Shown here piece after piece: positions 10,055-51,200 of a stretch of 64,000 bases of DNA. Position 1 is the stretch's first letter. Each line of letters begins with the position of its first letter. The notes beneath the pieces are model-generated. The model saw nothing but the letters and a program-made list of their open reading frames with translations. It was not told the origin of the DNA and ran no database searches. The translations under genes were made by a program, and so were the position numbers. Source of the stretch: Mesostigma viride (lineage: Eukaryota > Streptophyta > Mesostigmatophyceae > Mesostigmatales > Mesostigmataceae); contig RPFO01000080.1 of NCBI GenBank assembly GCA_009746045.1, positions 1,222,920 through 1,286,919 on the forward strand, in the 5' to 3' direction.

Positions 10055-13000
10055 CTAGGTCCTAGTTACAGGGGTGTGGGCACCGCGGCCCGAATCGCTA
10101 TGAATGCCATACTTGGTCACACGCGGAGCCCCCACAGGCTTGGGGGTGGTCTCCTTCATCACTACTTGCCATCTATCCTTGCGCACCATCTGCCTCCATA
10201 TTACAGACAAACCAGGAGGCTGCCCGGGGGTGAGCCCGTCACGTCTAGTGTAGCACATGTCCATGCCGAGTCTATCACGAAAAGTCCACGGGTGGCGGCC
10301 CTGCCGCGCGCGGCCGGGGGCACGCCAGGTGAGGACATATCGCCCAGGCTGGGCGGGCTTGGTGCCAGCTAGTCTATCTGATGTATCTACCTGATCTGTG
10401 CGGGCCAGGTGCCCGGCTAGGCCCAGGCGCCTGTGCCTAATAATGTGGGAAACATAGGGCAAATCAGCGTACAAATCCTCATTACTAATGTGCAAACCAA
10501 AGGGGATGTTAAGGGCCTTGCGCAGCATCTTGGTGACGGCGCCGTCGAGTCGTTGCTCCAGCTCCTGCATCAGTGTCCACGTCTCGGCGCCGTAGGTCAG
10601 GATCGTCAGAATGACGACCTTGAAGAGGTCACGCTTGACGATCCGGGGTAGGGCGGGGTTGCTCCACCAGCGGCGGTGGTCATGGAGGTGCGCCCACGCC
10701 ATGCCGATCCGTGTCGTCATGTCGTCCTCGCAGTCAGGAAGCCAACTGCCGAGCAGCTTGAAGCGGCCTGAAGTAGGGTAGTTGACCTCGGCATCGTCTA
10801 AGAGGCGGAGTGTGGGTGGGGGCCCTGCCATGCCGAGGGCCAGGGCCTCCGTTTTGGGGCTGATTTCTAGACCAACCGCCCGAGCCTCGAGCGCCAGGCA
10901 GTCCAGCCAAAGTTGGGCAGACTCCGGCTTCTCGATGAGCGTGATGTCGTCGGCATAAATGAGGTCAGCTAGTAAATTCTGCTTGTTAGTCGGCCCCCCT
11001 TCCCCAAGCTCGTTCGTGATCGCTAGGCCAGGGGCACGGCCTGCAATGCTAGCAAAGCGAGCACGTGCCTGGCGCATAACATAATCCACTACAATAATAA
11101 ACAGGTACGGCGACAGGACGCAACCCTGCCAGACGCCGGTCTGCAGTGGGCAGGGCGGGGTTATGCCGTGCTGAGTGCGCACCGAAGTGGTGGACCCCTC
11201 ATACAGCGTGCGGATGACGGTAATCAGGGGAGTGGGGACGCGAGCGCGAGCAAGTACAGCCCATAGAGCGTCCCAGAGGACAGAATCAAAAGCCTTGATG
11301 AAGTCGACGAAGATCAGGATGGCGGGAAACTCACCAGGTTGCAGGAGAGCGATTTCCTCGAAGAGGCGACGCGCGACGAAGATGGCCATGACGGTGTTGC
11401 GCCCAGGACGGAAGCCCATTTGACTTTCCCCAAGGTGACAGTCGAGAGCAGAACGAAGGCGGTTGAGGATCATGCGCATGAACAACTTAAGTGCGGCGCT
11501 CTGGATGCAGACTCCTCTGTAGTTGGCGGGGTCGTCAGGGGAACCTTTGTTTTTGTACAGCATAATACGGTAGCTGTGCTGCCACTCAGGAATCGGCGGC
11601 GCGTCGGCAAGCAGGATCCGGTTGCAGACGTCAAGCAGGAACCCCGTGAGCGCCGTCAGCTTAATCACCGGGGCTGGGAGCTGGTCAGGTCCAACGGCAG
11701 CATAGAAGCGGAGTTGCTTGGCGGCGGTGCTCAGCTCGAGCTCGGTGAACGGCGGGAGCTCGTTGGGGTGGGCCAGGGGTTCCGTCAGGGCTGGGTACGT
11801 GTAGTCCTGCTCAGCGGCGGGCGGCGTGGGCGGCGCAGGGACGTCCGCCGGTGCTACTGCCAGGCGTGCGGCCGCCAGAGGGCCAAGCGGCGGAGGCGGC
11901 GGGGGGGCGCCGAGCAGCCGGGACTGGGAGGAATACCACTGGTTGAGCTGCTGCTGCGGTGAGCCAGAGAGCGTCCGCGGCGCCGGCTGCGCGCCGCCGG
12001 CGGGCCGTTGGGCGTGACGCAGGCGGGTCCAGGCGTACTTGCCGTGCTGGTCCTTGAGGTGGGCGAAGTACTCGCGGACATGAAGGTCCTCCTGCTCCTT
12101 GGTCGCCTGCCGGATGGCCGAGTGGTAATCGGCTTTGAGGCGGGCGTAGCGGGCGGGGTCGCGGTTGTCGCGCAGGGCTTGCCGGGCCTGGATGACGGCG
12201 GGGAGCCGGTGCAGGCTGGTGAAGCGGGGCGGGCGGCGGGGGGCAGTAGGGCCCCGGCCGCGGGCAGCTTGTCAGCGAGGTGCCGAAGGGCCGATGCCGG
12301 GCCGGCAGCGAACAGCTGGGCGTGGCTGGCCGGGATGTCCAGCGCGTCGACGAACGCCTCTGCGGCGCGCTTGTGGGCGCGTTTTTCAGGGAAGTCCTCC
12401 AGAGCGTCGTCAGATTTCTCGAGCAACTGAAGTGTGCGCAAATCAGGTGGTGCCACGTGCTTACGAAAGGGCGAGGGGAATCGCAGGCGGATGCGGGCGG
12501 TGACGATGCGATGATCGGAGCGCACCAGGGGGATCACATGCGAGCGAGCAGCTAGTACAGATCCTTGATGACGCTTGCGCATTACAACATAGTCAATGCA
12601 GCGTTCAGTGCCAGTTGGCGAGGTGTGTGTGACCAAAGCATCTGGACTATGTGGAAAGCGGGTGTTGGCAGTGACCAAATCGCATGTCGTAAGCAAATCA
12701 GCAAAAAGTTCGGTGTTGGCATTGGAGACCGTACCGTTGGGGGCGTGCTGACATCCGCCAGTACCCGGTGGTAGCGTGGCGTTGGCGTCCAGCAGCAGAG
12801 CGAGGTAGTTGCGACCAGGGATGCCGTTCGCCAGGTTCTCCAGCGCTGCAAAGAAGTCCTTGCGGTCTTGTTCTGGGTGGCCGGAGTGGGGTGCGTAACC
12901 AACGCCCACCGTCAGGGCGTAGGTCGAGTGGCCCTCCATCGAATGAAAAGTGGCCACGAGGAGCCGAGCGTTGACCAGCTGGGGTTCGCCCATGTGGCGT

Positions 13001-13686
13001 ACGGCGAGCGGGGAGCAGAGGAGACCGACGCCCCCGTTCCCGGTGCCGTCGCCGCCTCCGTAGTAGAACCGCCAGCCGTCGATGTCGTCAGCAACAAGGG
13101 CAGTTGATCCGCGGGCCGATGCAGTGCGCCTGTGTTCTTGGATTCCCAGGATGGCGATATTATTGTCGATGCAGAAACCAATAAGATTGGAGACTCGATG
13201 GCACTGACAGTCGTCACTGCGCAGGCAGTGACAGCGGTCAGCGTCGGGCTGGAGCGTGCGGGCGTTGAAGGTGGCGATGACCAAGGGCGCGCGTTGACCG
13301 AAAAGGGGGGTGCAGGCGGGGGTGGGGGCGGAGATGGAGCAGGGTGGTGATGGGGGTGGGGGTGGAGGTGGTGGGGTAGGGGGGGCGGGTTGGGGACTTA
13401 TGCTTTCAATCACCATTTCGATTCTTCCTGCCAACGCGTCGAGGCGACGCCGACGGTTGGCTCGGGTGGCCAGGTAGAATGAGTTTGCGTCTGCACGCAT
13501 AAGAAATGCGTGCAGTCTGAGGAGGTTTCGGAGGCGGCCGCGCGAGGCGGGGCTAACCTGGCTCACTGCCGACCCGTTGCTCTCTCTCCGACAGCCCGAG
13601 GGCTGCGAAGGCAAAGGGGCGGGAAGGGGAGTTAGGCAGATCCCACTGCTAGAGCCGCGGAGCCGCGGGGCCGCGAGCGTCGTCAT
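10055..13686 (-). CDS. LINE ORF2: APE endonuclease and reverse transcriptase, one frameshift
   Basis: ORF2 nicks target DNA and reverse-transcribes the element RNA. The first frame (13686 to about 12250) carries a proline-rich leader, then the APE endonuclease: VIATFNART, GIQEHRR, LCSPLAV, ALLLDAN and RSDHRIVTARI, which hold the expected Asn, Glu, Asp and SDH catalytic blocks. The RT lies in another frame ending at 10055: GPDQLPAPVI, SQMGFRPGRNT, ILIFVDFIKAFDS (motif A), TGVWQGCVLSPYLF and LIYADDITLIEKPES (YADD active site). The frames join within a C-rich run at about 12215-12255, so this copy has a small indel there. The 3' domain continues to the end without an obvious CCHC knuckle or RNase H. 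The protein would be about 1210 residues if in frame. Confidence 0.9.
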
Positions 13687-15155
13687 TGATAGGAGAGAAG
13701 GGTTCGCAGCGCGGGCTCCGGCTCAGGTGCAAAGCGAACGAATTTATTAGGGGGACGGCCAAGCCTGGCAGCCATACCTGAGCTGAAGTTGCCCCGGCGG
13801 ATCCCCACACGTGCTGGGGAGCAGGTGACCGTCGATGCCGGTGGCGATGGCGGTGACGGCGGGGGCCGAGCAGGGCCGGGCTGGGGCGCTGGCACGGCGG
13901 TATCCATGGGGGTCGCCGTCATTGGAGGAAGGTCCTGGCCGTTAATGCGGACGATGAAGACGCCATTAAAGAGGCGGGCATAGATGCTGCACCGTAGTTG
14001 CGGGTTGGCCTGCTTGGCTGCCCGAGCCTCGTGGACCTCCGGCCGGTTCAAAGCGGCAGCCCGGGCCTCAAGCTGCTCCGGGGTATAGTAATCGTCGATG
14101 CTCAGTTGGGTATCGTGGAGGTTCCGGCGGGCCTTCTGCACCTGCAGTTTGTCCTCCTTGCGGTGGAATTCCACCAAGACAGGGGCGGTGGGGCCGCCGA
14201 GCCGTCGTGCCGTTTTGATGACGACGCTTTGGGCCACGCCGAGCTTCCCCAGGAAGGGGTCGCCCCGGAGGTAGGTGCCCAGGCGTGCATCGTTGACGTT
14301 CGAGGGGACGCCACGTACCACAATACTGCATGAGCGAATGGGTTCGTGCATAGCATCCCTTGTGCTGGCCTTGACGGCTGTTTTGATTTCGTTGATGAGC
14401 TCCGTAGGGTTCTGAAGCGTGGCGGCATAGGTGGTCTTGGCAGGAGTTATGGAGGCGGCAAGTTGTTGCTGGAGCTGGTGGAGGAGCTGCTGCTGCTGCT
14501 GCAGCCCTGCTGCAATGTGGGTGATGGCGGAGTGGATGGAGGTGTCGGCGTGTGAGGAATGGGCGTGGTGGGTGGCGAGGTGGTTGTGGACAGGGTTGAG
14601 GGCAGCGTTGAGGAGGGGAGGGAGGCGATCGAAGCACGTATTGGCGACTTGCTTGGCGGTGATGTTGATGGCGGCCGCAACAGTGGGGTCGGCTCCCAGG
14701 TCCAGAGAGGCCATGACAAAGCGCTCAAGGGCGCTGTCGGAAAGACGGGAGCACGTCCACCAGACTGCGAGGCAGAGGTCAGTGTCGTCGGGGTCGTCGT
14801 GGAGAAAGTCCGACAGGTGGGTAACCTGTTGGTTGCAGTCCCGGATCTCGCACTTTTTCTCGGCAGCCAGGTGCAGGATGGTGAGGGCGGCAGCTCGGGA
14901 CAGGCGCATGATGGCGTTAAGGCCTGGCCATTTGCCAGGTAAAAATGCGGCAGCTTCCTCGGCAGAAAAGGCCTCCTCGCGGGTATCCATGGCAAGGTCG
15001 CTGTTCGGCGGAGCGGTGGAGTGGAGCGGCTGGATGCTGACAGTGGCGTCCGGCATAGCGTGCAAGGGTGTTTCCAATGACGCCATGGCTTCGTCAGCGA
15101 GTTGGTGCAGGGCCGCGGACGCTTGTGATTGCTGGGATGAGTCGTATTCCGCCAT
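13683..15155 (-). CDS. LINE ORF1 protein (L1 ORF1p-like RNA-binding protein), 490 aa
   Basis: ORF1 proteins coat the element RNA and act as nucleic-acid chaperones in the ribonucleoprotein. The frame starts 16 bases downstream of the innermost monomer. The N-terminal half is helical, with a glutamine-rich segment near residue 220 (coiled-coil-like). The central part (about 275-390) has an RRM-like pattern, IVVRGVP, then LGVAQSVVIKTARRLG, then APVLVEFHRKEDKLQVQKARR, followed by LSIDDYYTPEQLEAR, as in the transposase_22/L1 ORF1 family. The C-terminus is proline-rich. Its stop overlaps the ORF2 start (ATGA), suggesting ORF2 is reached by termination-reinitiation. The assignment rests on pattern and position, not an alignment. 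Confidence 0.85.
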   Translation of the reverse strand: MAEYDSSQQSQASAALHQLADEAMASLETPLHAMPDATVSIQPLHSTAPPNSDLAMDTREEAFSAEEAAAFLPGKWPGLNAIMRLSRAAALTILHLAAEKKCEIRDCNQQVTHLSDFLHDDPDDTDLCLAVWWTCSRLSDSALERFVMASLDLGADPTVAAAINITAKQVANTCFDRLPPLLNAALNPVHNHLATHHAHSSHADTSIHSAITHIAAGLQQQQQLLHQLQQQLAASITPAKTTYAATLQNPTELINEIKTAVKASTRDAMHEPIRSCSIVVRGVPSNVNDARLGTYLRGDPFLGKLGVAQSVVIKTARRLGGPTAPVLVEFHRKEDKLQVQKARRNLHDTQLSIDDYYTPEQLEARAAALNRPEVHEARAAKQANPQLRCSIYARLFNGVFIVRINGQDLPPMTATPMDTAVPAPQPGPARPPPSPPSPPASTVTCSPARVGIRRGNFSSGMAARLGRPPNKFVRFAPEPEPALRTLLSYQ

Positions 15156-15170
15156 ATCGAGCTGAAAAAA

Positions 15171-15673
15171 CAGCGATATTTGCTGGGCAGGGCGGTGCCG
15201 GTATCTTCGGAAATATTGAGCGATAGCTGGAGAAAATTATATCAGCGTGTTCGTCTTCAAAAGACGAGTCTAATGCAACCAACCCGATGAAATTTCATGG
15301 CCGGAGTCAAAAGTTATGAGCATTCTCGTATATTGCAACAGCGATATTTGCTGGGCAGGGCGGTGCCGGTATCTTCGGAAATATTGAGCGATAGCTGTAG
15401 AAAATTATATCAGCGTGTTCGTCTTCAAAAGACGAGTCTAATGCAACCAACCCGATGAAATTTCATGGCCGGAGTCAAAAGTTATGAGCATTCTCGTATA
15501 TTGCAACAGCGATATTTGCTGGGCAGGGCGGTGCCGGTATCTTCGGAAATATTGAGCGATAGCTGTAGAAAATTATATCAGCGTGTTCGTCTTCAAAAGA
15601 CGCGTCTAATGCAACCAACCCGATGAAATTTCATGGCCGGAGTCAAAAGTTATGAGCATTCTCGTATATTGCA
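15171..15673 (-). promoter_or_regulatory. Three tandem 168-bp 5' monomers of the LINE
   Basis: Units start at 15171, 15339 and 15507 and differ by only a few bases (for example GCTGGAG versus GCTGTAG, and GACGAG versus GACGCG). They lie immediately before ORF1. Each contains ACACGCTGATATAATTTTC on the minus strand, a block also found in the leader of the half-LINE copy at 2411. Tandem promoter monomers of this kind are known from mouse L1. A promoter role here is inferred from position and conservation. Confidence 0.7.
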
Positions 15674-15747
15674 TTCCGTCACATCATCCTCATAGGTTAG
15701 GCACCGTCATAGGTTAGGCATCCTCATAGGTTAGGCACCGCCATGAA

Positions 15748-15949
15748 ATGAGGTCATCAACTAATCGTCTGCAAAATTCATGCATTTTTTCTAGTTTTTT
15801 AGATGCCATATCGATTAATATTGCCTAAAGGCAAGCCTCCATGACCACCTCCGCGAGGGTTGAGCGGTCCGGGACCACATTATACACCGTACTGACGGTA
15901 CCGCGAAATTTTTGGCGCGGAAAATATTCGGCGCGCCACGTCGATCCCC
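15748..15949. other. No recognised feature
   Basis: Host sequence to the right of the LINE insertion, starting just after the third copy of the target CCGCCATGAA. No coding signal. Confidence 0.4.
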
Positions 15950-15963
15950 TTAATTAGTTAATT

Positions 15964-16014
<51 letters not shown>

Positions 16015-16607
16015 TAATTAATTAATAGACATGTGACTGCGTCACGTGAGCATAAGTCCTCAGTGGGAGGGAAACATGGGATGGAATGGATGATCGTGTA
16101 AGCTATCTAGGTCCTAGTTACAGGGTTGTGGGAACCACGGCCCGAATCGCTATGAATGCCATACGCGGTCACACGCATCTATCGATATATCTCCCAATAT
16201 CGCCAATATTACCTCTGGATATCAGCCACTGACACACATGTAGCAACGCATGTCCGAAGGTGCAGACCTGGAATCACGATAGCTGCGCGTTGGTCGGCCC
16301 CCCTTCCCCGGGCTCATTCTTAATCACTATGCCAGGTTCACAGCCAGCAATGCTAGCAAAGCTGGCACATGCCTAACACATAACATAATCCACTATAATA
16401 ATGAACATGCAGGTACCAGTGACAGACACAGCCTTGCCAGACGCCTGTCTGCAGTGGGCAGGGTGGGGTTATGACGTTTTGAGTGCGAACCGAGGTGGTC
16501 GATTCCTCATACAGCTTGCGGATGACAGCAATCAGGGGGGTGGGGGCGCGAGCGCAAGGTTTGTCCATGGAGCGTCCCAGCGAACAGAATCAAAAGCTCA
16601 ACCCTAA
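15950..16607 (-). mobile_element. Internally deleted LINE remnant with AATC microsatellite tail
   Basis: The tail mixes TTAA with a run of about 13 AATC units (15960-16020). It is followed by the LINE 3' UTR (16025-16180) and, after a gap, by reverse transcriptase codons at 16290-16600 (minus). The latter include ITPPCPLQTGVWQGC and TTSVRTQ blocks equivalent to ORF2 residues before the YADD site. About a kilobase of ORF2 is missing between them. It is non-functional. Confidence 0.8.
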
Positions 16608-16966
16608 GCCTAGGGTATGTCTAGCATTCGAGTTTATGGGTCAGTTTTTTGCTTTTGAATAGTGCGAAAACAAATTAAATACCCAGACACACCATCATCG
16701 TGCAGCAGCAAGAGATCGCTGCCTTCCAGCCTTGGGCTGTTGCAAGTTATCCACTGCTAGATATCGCTAGCTTGCATAGTACTTCAGAAAGTAATACACG
16801 GGTCCTCACGGACAAACAGCTGATTACCGGTCTCTGGGCACGGACGCACAAGATGAGCCAGCCAGCAGAAGAGCATTCGAGACTGACCTGCAGGCTGCCG
16901 TGCAGCCAGATCGAATGTGAAATAGCCTCCGTTGCCCTGAAGGAATTACCCTATCATCCATTCCTC
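16608..16966. other. 3' flank of the ATR gene
   Basis: Sequence downstream of the ATR stop codon. It should contain the 3' UTR and cleavage site, but I see no clear polyadenylation motif and no other gene. Confidence 0.4.
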
Positions 16967-47474
<30,508 letters not shown>

Positions 47475-48202
47475 TTTCGCTAATTCCTTTCACACCATAT
47501 TCTCGTCTGCAGCGGAAAAACACAACGCAGAGTCAACCCGAGACGCATACCTAATTTGGCATAGAACCCAGTTTACCATGTGTTTATTTTAGCGTGTCAC
47601 CAGGATGGTAATTATCGTAAAAACTGGACAGAATGACATGCGGGTTCGACGACGAAGCCCGTCTTCACGACCTTGCAGTGCGCAGAGCTGGGGTTGCCTG
47701 CATGTTTTTTTGCCCCGTGCGGGCCCCATTTTCGCGGGAAATTGTCTTGCTCACAAATTCTCGCGGCAAAAAGGCCAAAGACTGGCTGGTACTTGTGGGC
47801 ACCGCACATTTCACCTTCATTGTTGGGACTTGGGCCTGGCGGCAAGATTCGTGACGAACGTCAGAACTGAAAAGCCAAATTATTCTCGCTTTTTCCCGGT
47901 TGTGGACATAGCCGGCTTGCGGTATCTTATTTCTGTAGCACATTATTCCGTTGATCCAGCATTGGCGATGGGATTTGGAATTTCTTTAGTCTCGAGGCCC
48001 TGTCGAGGCGTAAAAAATCCTGGCGTTAAGCAAACAGCACTACCCTGTTTTCTTGACGGGTAAAATAAGGCAGACTGGCTGCTATTGACGCCCTTCACGT
48101 CAGGAACGCGGTCTAAACCAGTGTACTGAACCTTGATTACTTAATCATTGATATTCATGAATTCATCTATTCAACCCGGCTAAAATTCTTTTTAACTTTA
48201 GC
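47475..48202. promoter_or_regulatory. Shared 5' intergenic region of ATR and USE1
   Basis: Only 728 bases separate the two start codons on opposite strands, so this region must hold both promoters and both 5' UTRs. In-frame stops lie upstream of each start: TGA at 47490-47492 for ATR and TGA at 48158-48160 for USE1. No TATA box or other defined element could be pinned down. An open frame at 47605-48063 (plus, 152 codons) has no family resemblance and I treat it as chance. Confidence 0.45.
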
Positions 48203-51200
48203 ATGGCAGTAGACAATCCATCCCCTGCGAGCAAGGCGGAGGTTAATCTGGTACGGCTGCTACGGAGTTGCGAGAAACGCATCCAGGATGGCATCGCGGA
48301 AAATGACGTGAAGCTGCTACACGTACGGCTTGCGATGCGACGTTGTTACACGTATTATTTCAATATTGAACAACGCGCCCTGCTTCTTCTGTATGATATG
48401 CGGGTGCACTTCTGCTTACTCGTAGCAACCAAGATGTCCGCTAGTCTCGTTGATATTAGAAAAGCCGTTTACCCTGCCTGTTCTACCGCTTTACCCTTGC
48501 GTGCTTCTCGTTCGTCCCCGTGTTGCACCTGCCTGCAAAACTCGGGCTGTCTCTCGACTGCCGACGCGAAGTACGTAGAGTCCCTGAGGGAGCTGCTGAA
48601 GGAACTGGGCGGCCAGGAATGGCAGGGCATCCCATCCTGGTAAGCACTAGCAGGCATTCCTTACAATGGCCTCATGGAGCTATACAGTTGATGTGATGAT
48701 GTTTATACAATCAGGCAAGGCTGCCAATTTTGATAAGGTGGCACCTTGTGCCAGGGTATGATCAATGGTGCAATCACCATTTGTGTTTGGGGTTTGGGGC
48801 TGTCGTTCCCTTTGACCTTACCCATTCTACCATTTGTTCCCCTGATGTAGGATTCCCCTTCTACCACGCATCCCCCTTTTCTTATTATGAGTAGATACGT
48901 TTGCATGCGGCATCAAGGTATGCGATGGTCGCTCCTTTGTAATGGCATGCTCGCTCTCCCTCCCTCCCTCCCTCCCTCCCTCCCTCCCTCCCTCCCTCCC
49001 TCCCTCCCTCCCTCCCTCCCTCCCTCCCTCCCTCCCTCCCTCCCTCCCTCCCTCCCTCCTCCCTCCCTCCCTCCCTCCTCCCTCCCTCCTCCCTCCCTCC
49101 CTCCCTCCCTCCCTCCTCCCTCCTCCCTCCCTCCTCCCTCCCTCCCTCCCTCCCTCCCTCCCTCCCTCCCTCCCTCCCTCCTCCCTCCCTCCCTCCCTCC
49201 CTCCCTCCTCCCTCCCTCCCTCCCTCCCTCCCTCCCTCCCTCCCTCCCTCCCTCCCTCCCTCCCTCCCTCCTCCCTCCCTCCCTCCTCCCTCCCTCCCTC
49301 CCTCCCTCCCTCCCTCCCTCCCTCCCTCCTCCCTCCCTCCCTCCCTCCCTCCCTCCCTCCCTCCCTCCCTCCCTCCCTCCCTCCCTCCCTCCTCCCTCCC
49401 TCCCTCCCTCCCTCCTCCCTCCCTCCCTCCCTCCCTCCTCCCTCCCTCCCTCCCTCCCTCCCTCCCTCCCTCCCTCCCTCCCTCCTCCCTCCCTCCCTCC
49501 CTCCCTCCCTCCCTCCCTCCCTCCCTCCCTCCCTCCCTCCCTCCCTCCTCCCTCCCTCCCTCCCTCCCTCCCTCCCTCCCTCCCTCCCTCCCTCCCTCCC
49601 TCCCTCCCTCCCTCCCTCCCTCCCTCCCTCCCTCCCTCCCTCCCTCCCTCCCTCCCTCCCTCCCTCCCAACCCCCTTCCCCTCGACCCCCTTCCCCTCGC
49701 ATCCCCTTCCCCTCGAACCCCCTTCCCCTCGCGCCCCCTCCCCCTCGCGTCCCCTTCCCCTTGCGCCCCCTTCCCCTCTAACCCCCTCTCTTTTCTCTCG
49801 GTGCGCCTCGCACAAAGACACACAAAGACGCCGTGCATGCGCGCACGCACACACAGACAAAGGCATATAGGCATGCACAGACATACTGACACATGTACAG
49901 GCACGCCCATGCTGGCAGTCACTGTCACGACATCACATAACGTGTGTTGCAATGACACTGTGTGCTGGTGGTCACGCTCCGCTGACACTGGGCGATGGTC
50001 ACTGTACAATGGTCTCAATGCGTGATCACTGCAACGCCAATTCGTGGTCACGGTAACGGAATTGCATGGTCACTGTAACGGGATGGCAGCATCAGCGCAG
50101 AGCAGGAGAAGCTCTACCATGAACGGGTGGACGCGGTCGCCAAGAGCATCCTGGAGACAGTCAAGGTGAGCCACTGCAGAGGCCGCGTATTTATCCTTTG
50201 CTATATACATAGTTACATGTCATTATATCGAGCCAACACATGTTAGGGGTCCTGTGCTCGAATCCAGCATGCTACAAAAAAATTCATTGTCCTTGACGAC
50301 GTAGCGATCCATGAGACAGCCAGCAGAGGCTTTTACATTGCGAGGATCTTTACTGATAAGCATCCCTTGTAGCCCGCGTATGTATATGCATGAAGTGTGA
50401 GGGGGTGAGCGTTGAAGCGTGTGGGAACACTGGCAGGGTGACACCAGGACTAGGGAATTCTACCCCTCAGGGAGTCGCCCTTGCGAAGCCTGGACGCCCA
50501 TGGCACCAAGGACGGTTCCAAAAGATCTCGTCGTTGCATGGTCCCAATTACATGATTCTGTAATATGTTGGGAAGTGTAAGGAATCTGTTACATGATCTC
50601 GTGTCGGGGGGAGTTTACGGGCTCGGGGGCAGAGCGTTTTAAAAGTATTTCCCGCTGCTGGCGTTGTTTCGCGGTGGTCAGGGTATTGGGCAAGAGGGCG
50701 GGGGTGTGGGGGGGCGAGGGGGGACACACCGTTGGCAGGGCACTCGGAAAAATTCAAGCCCCGCTCGTTAGGACCTTAGGCAACATTGTCCAGGTATACT
50801 CTATCTGGAGCACCAGCGAGTATTCGGTGCGGACCACTTTCCTCTAGGCAGATGCTTGTTTGTGGAGAAAGCCTTGAAGGCCTTGTCCAGAGAAGCCTTG
50901 TCCAGAGAAGCCTTGCCCTGAGCAGCCTCACTGAGAATGCCTTACACAGCCTCATCACTCTTGAATATCGTCCCGTGCTCCAACCTCTTGAACATCGTCC
51001 CGTGCTCCAACCTCTTGAACATCGCCCCGTGCTCCAACCTCTTGAACATCATCCCGTGCTCAAACCTCTTGAACATCGCCCCGTGCTCAAACCTCTTGAA
51101 CATCATCCCGTGCTCAAACCTCTTGAACATCGCCCCGTGCTCGAACCTCTTGAACATCGTCCCGTGCTCGAACCTCTTGAACATCGTCCCTTGCTCCAAC

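Larger units (their letters stand above)
9961..15737 (-). mobile_element. Full-length APE-type LINE (non-LTR retrotransposon)
   Basis: In minus-strand order the element has short TAGGTTAGGCA repeats (about 15690-15737), three 168-bp monomers, ORF1, ORF2, a short 3' UTR and a TTAA tail. The target CCGCCATGAA is present at both ends (9951-9960 and 15738-15747), so both borders are defined and the length is 5777 bp. The tail is in simple repeat rather than poly(A). Near-identical fragments elsewhere in the window and only one obvious lesion in ORF2 suggest recent mobility. Its architecture is L1-like (RNA-binding ORF1, APE endonuclease plus RT ORF2), but clade assignment would need a phylogeny. 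Confidence 0.92.

Noticed and set aside
13789-15165. Plus-strand frames opposite LINE ORF1
   Set aside because: Shadows of ORF1, whose minus-strand frame shows the RRM-like pattern.
47605-48063. 152-codon plus-strand frame between ATR and USE1
   Set aside because: No family resemblance, irregular composition, and it sits in the only space available for both promoters.
48827-50051. Very long Gly-Gly-Arg-Glu and Pro-Ser-Leu frames
   Set aside because: Produced by the CCCT array in USE1 intron 2 in all registers; no non-repeat domain.
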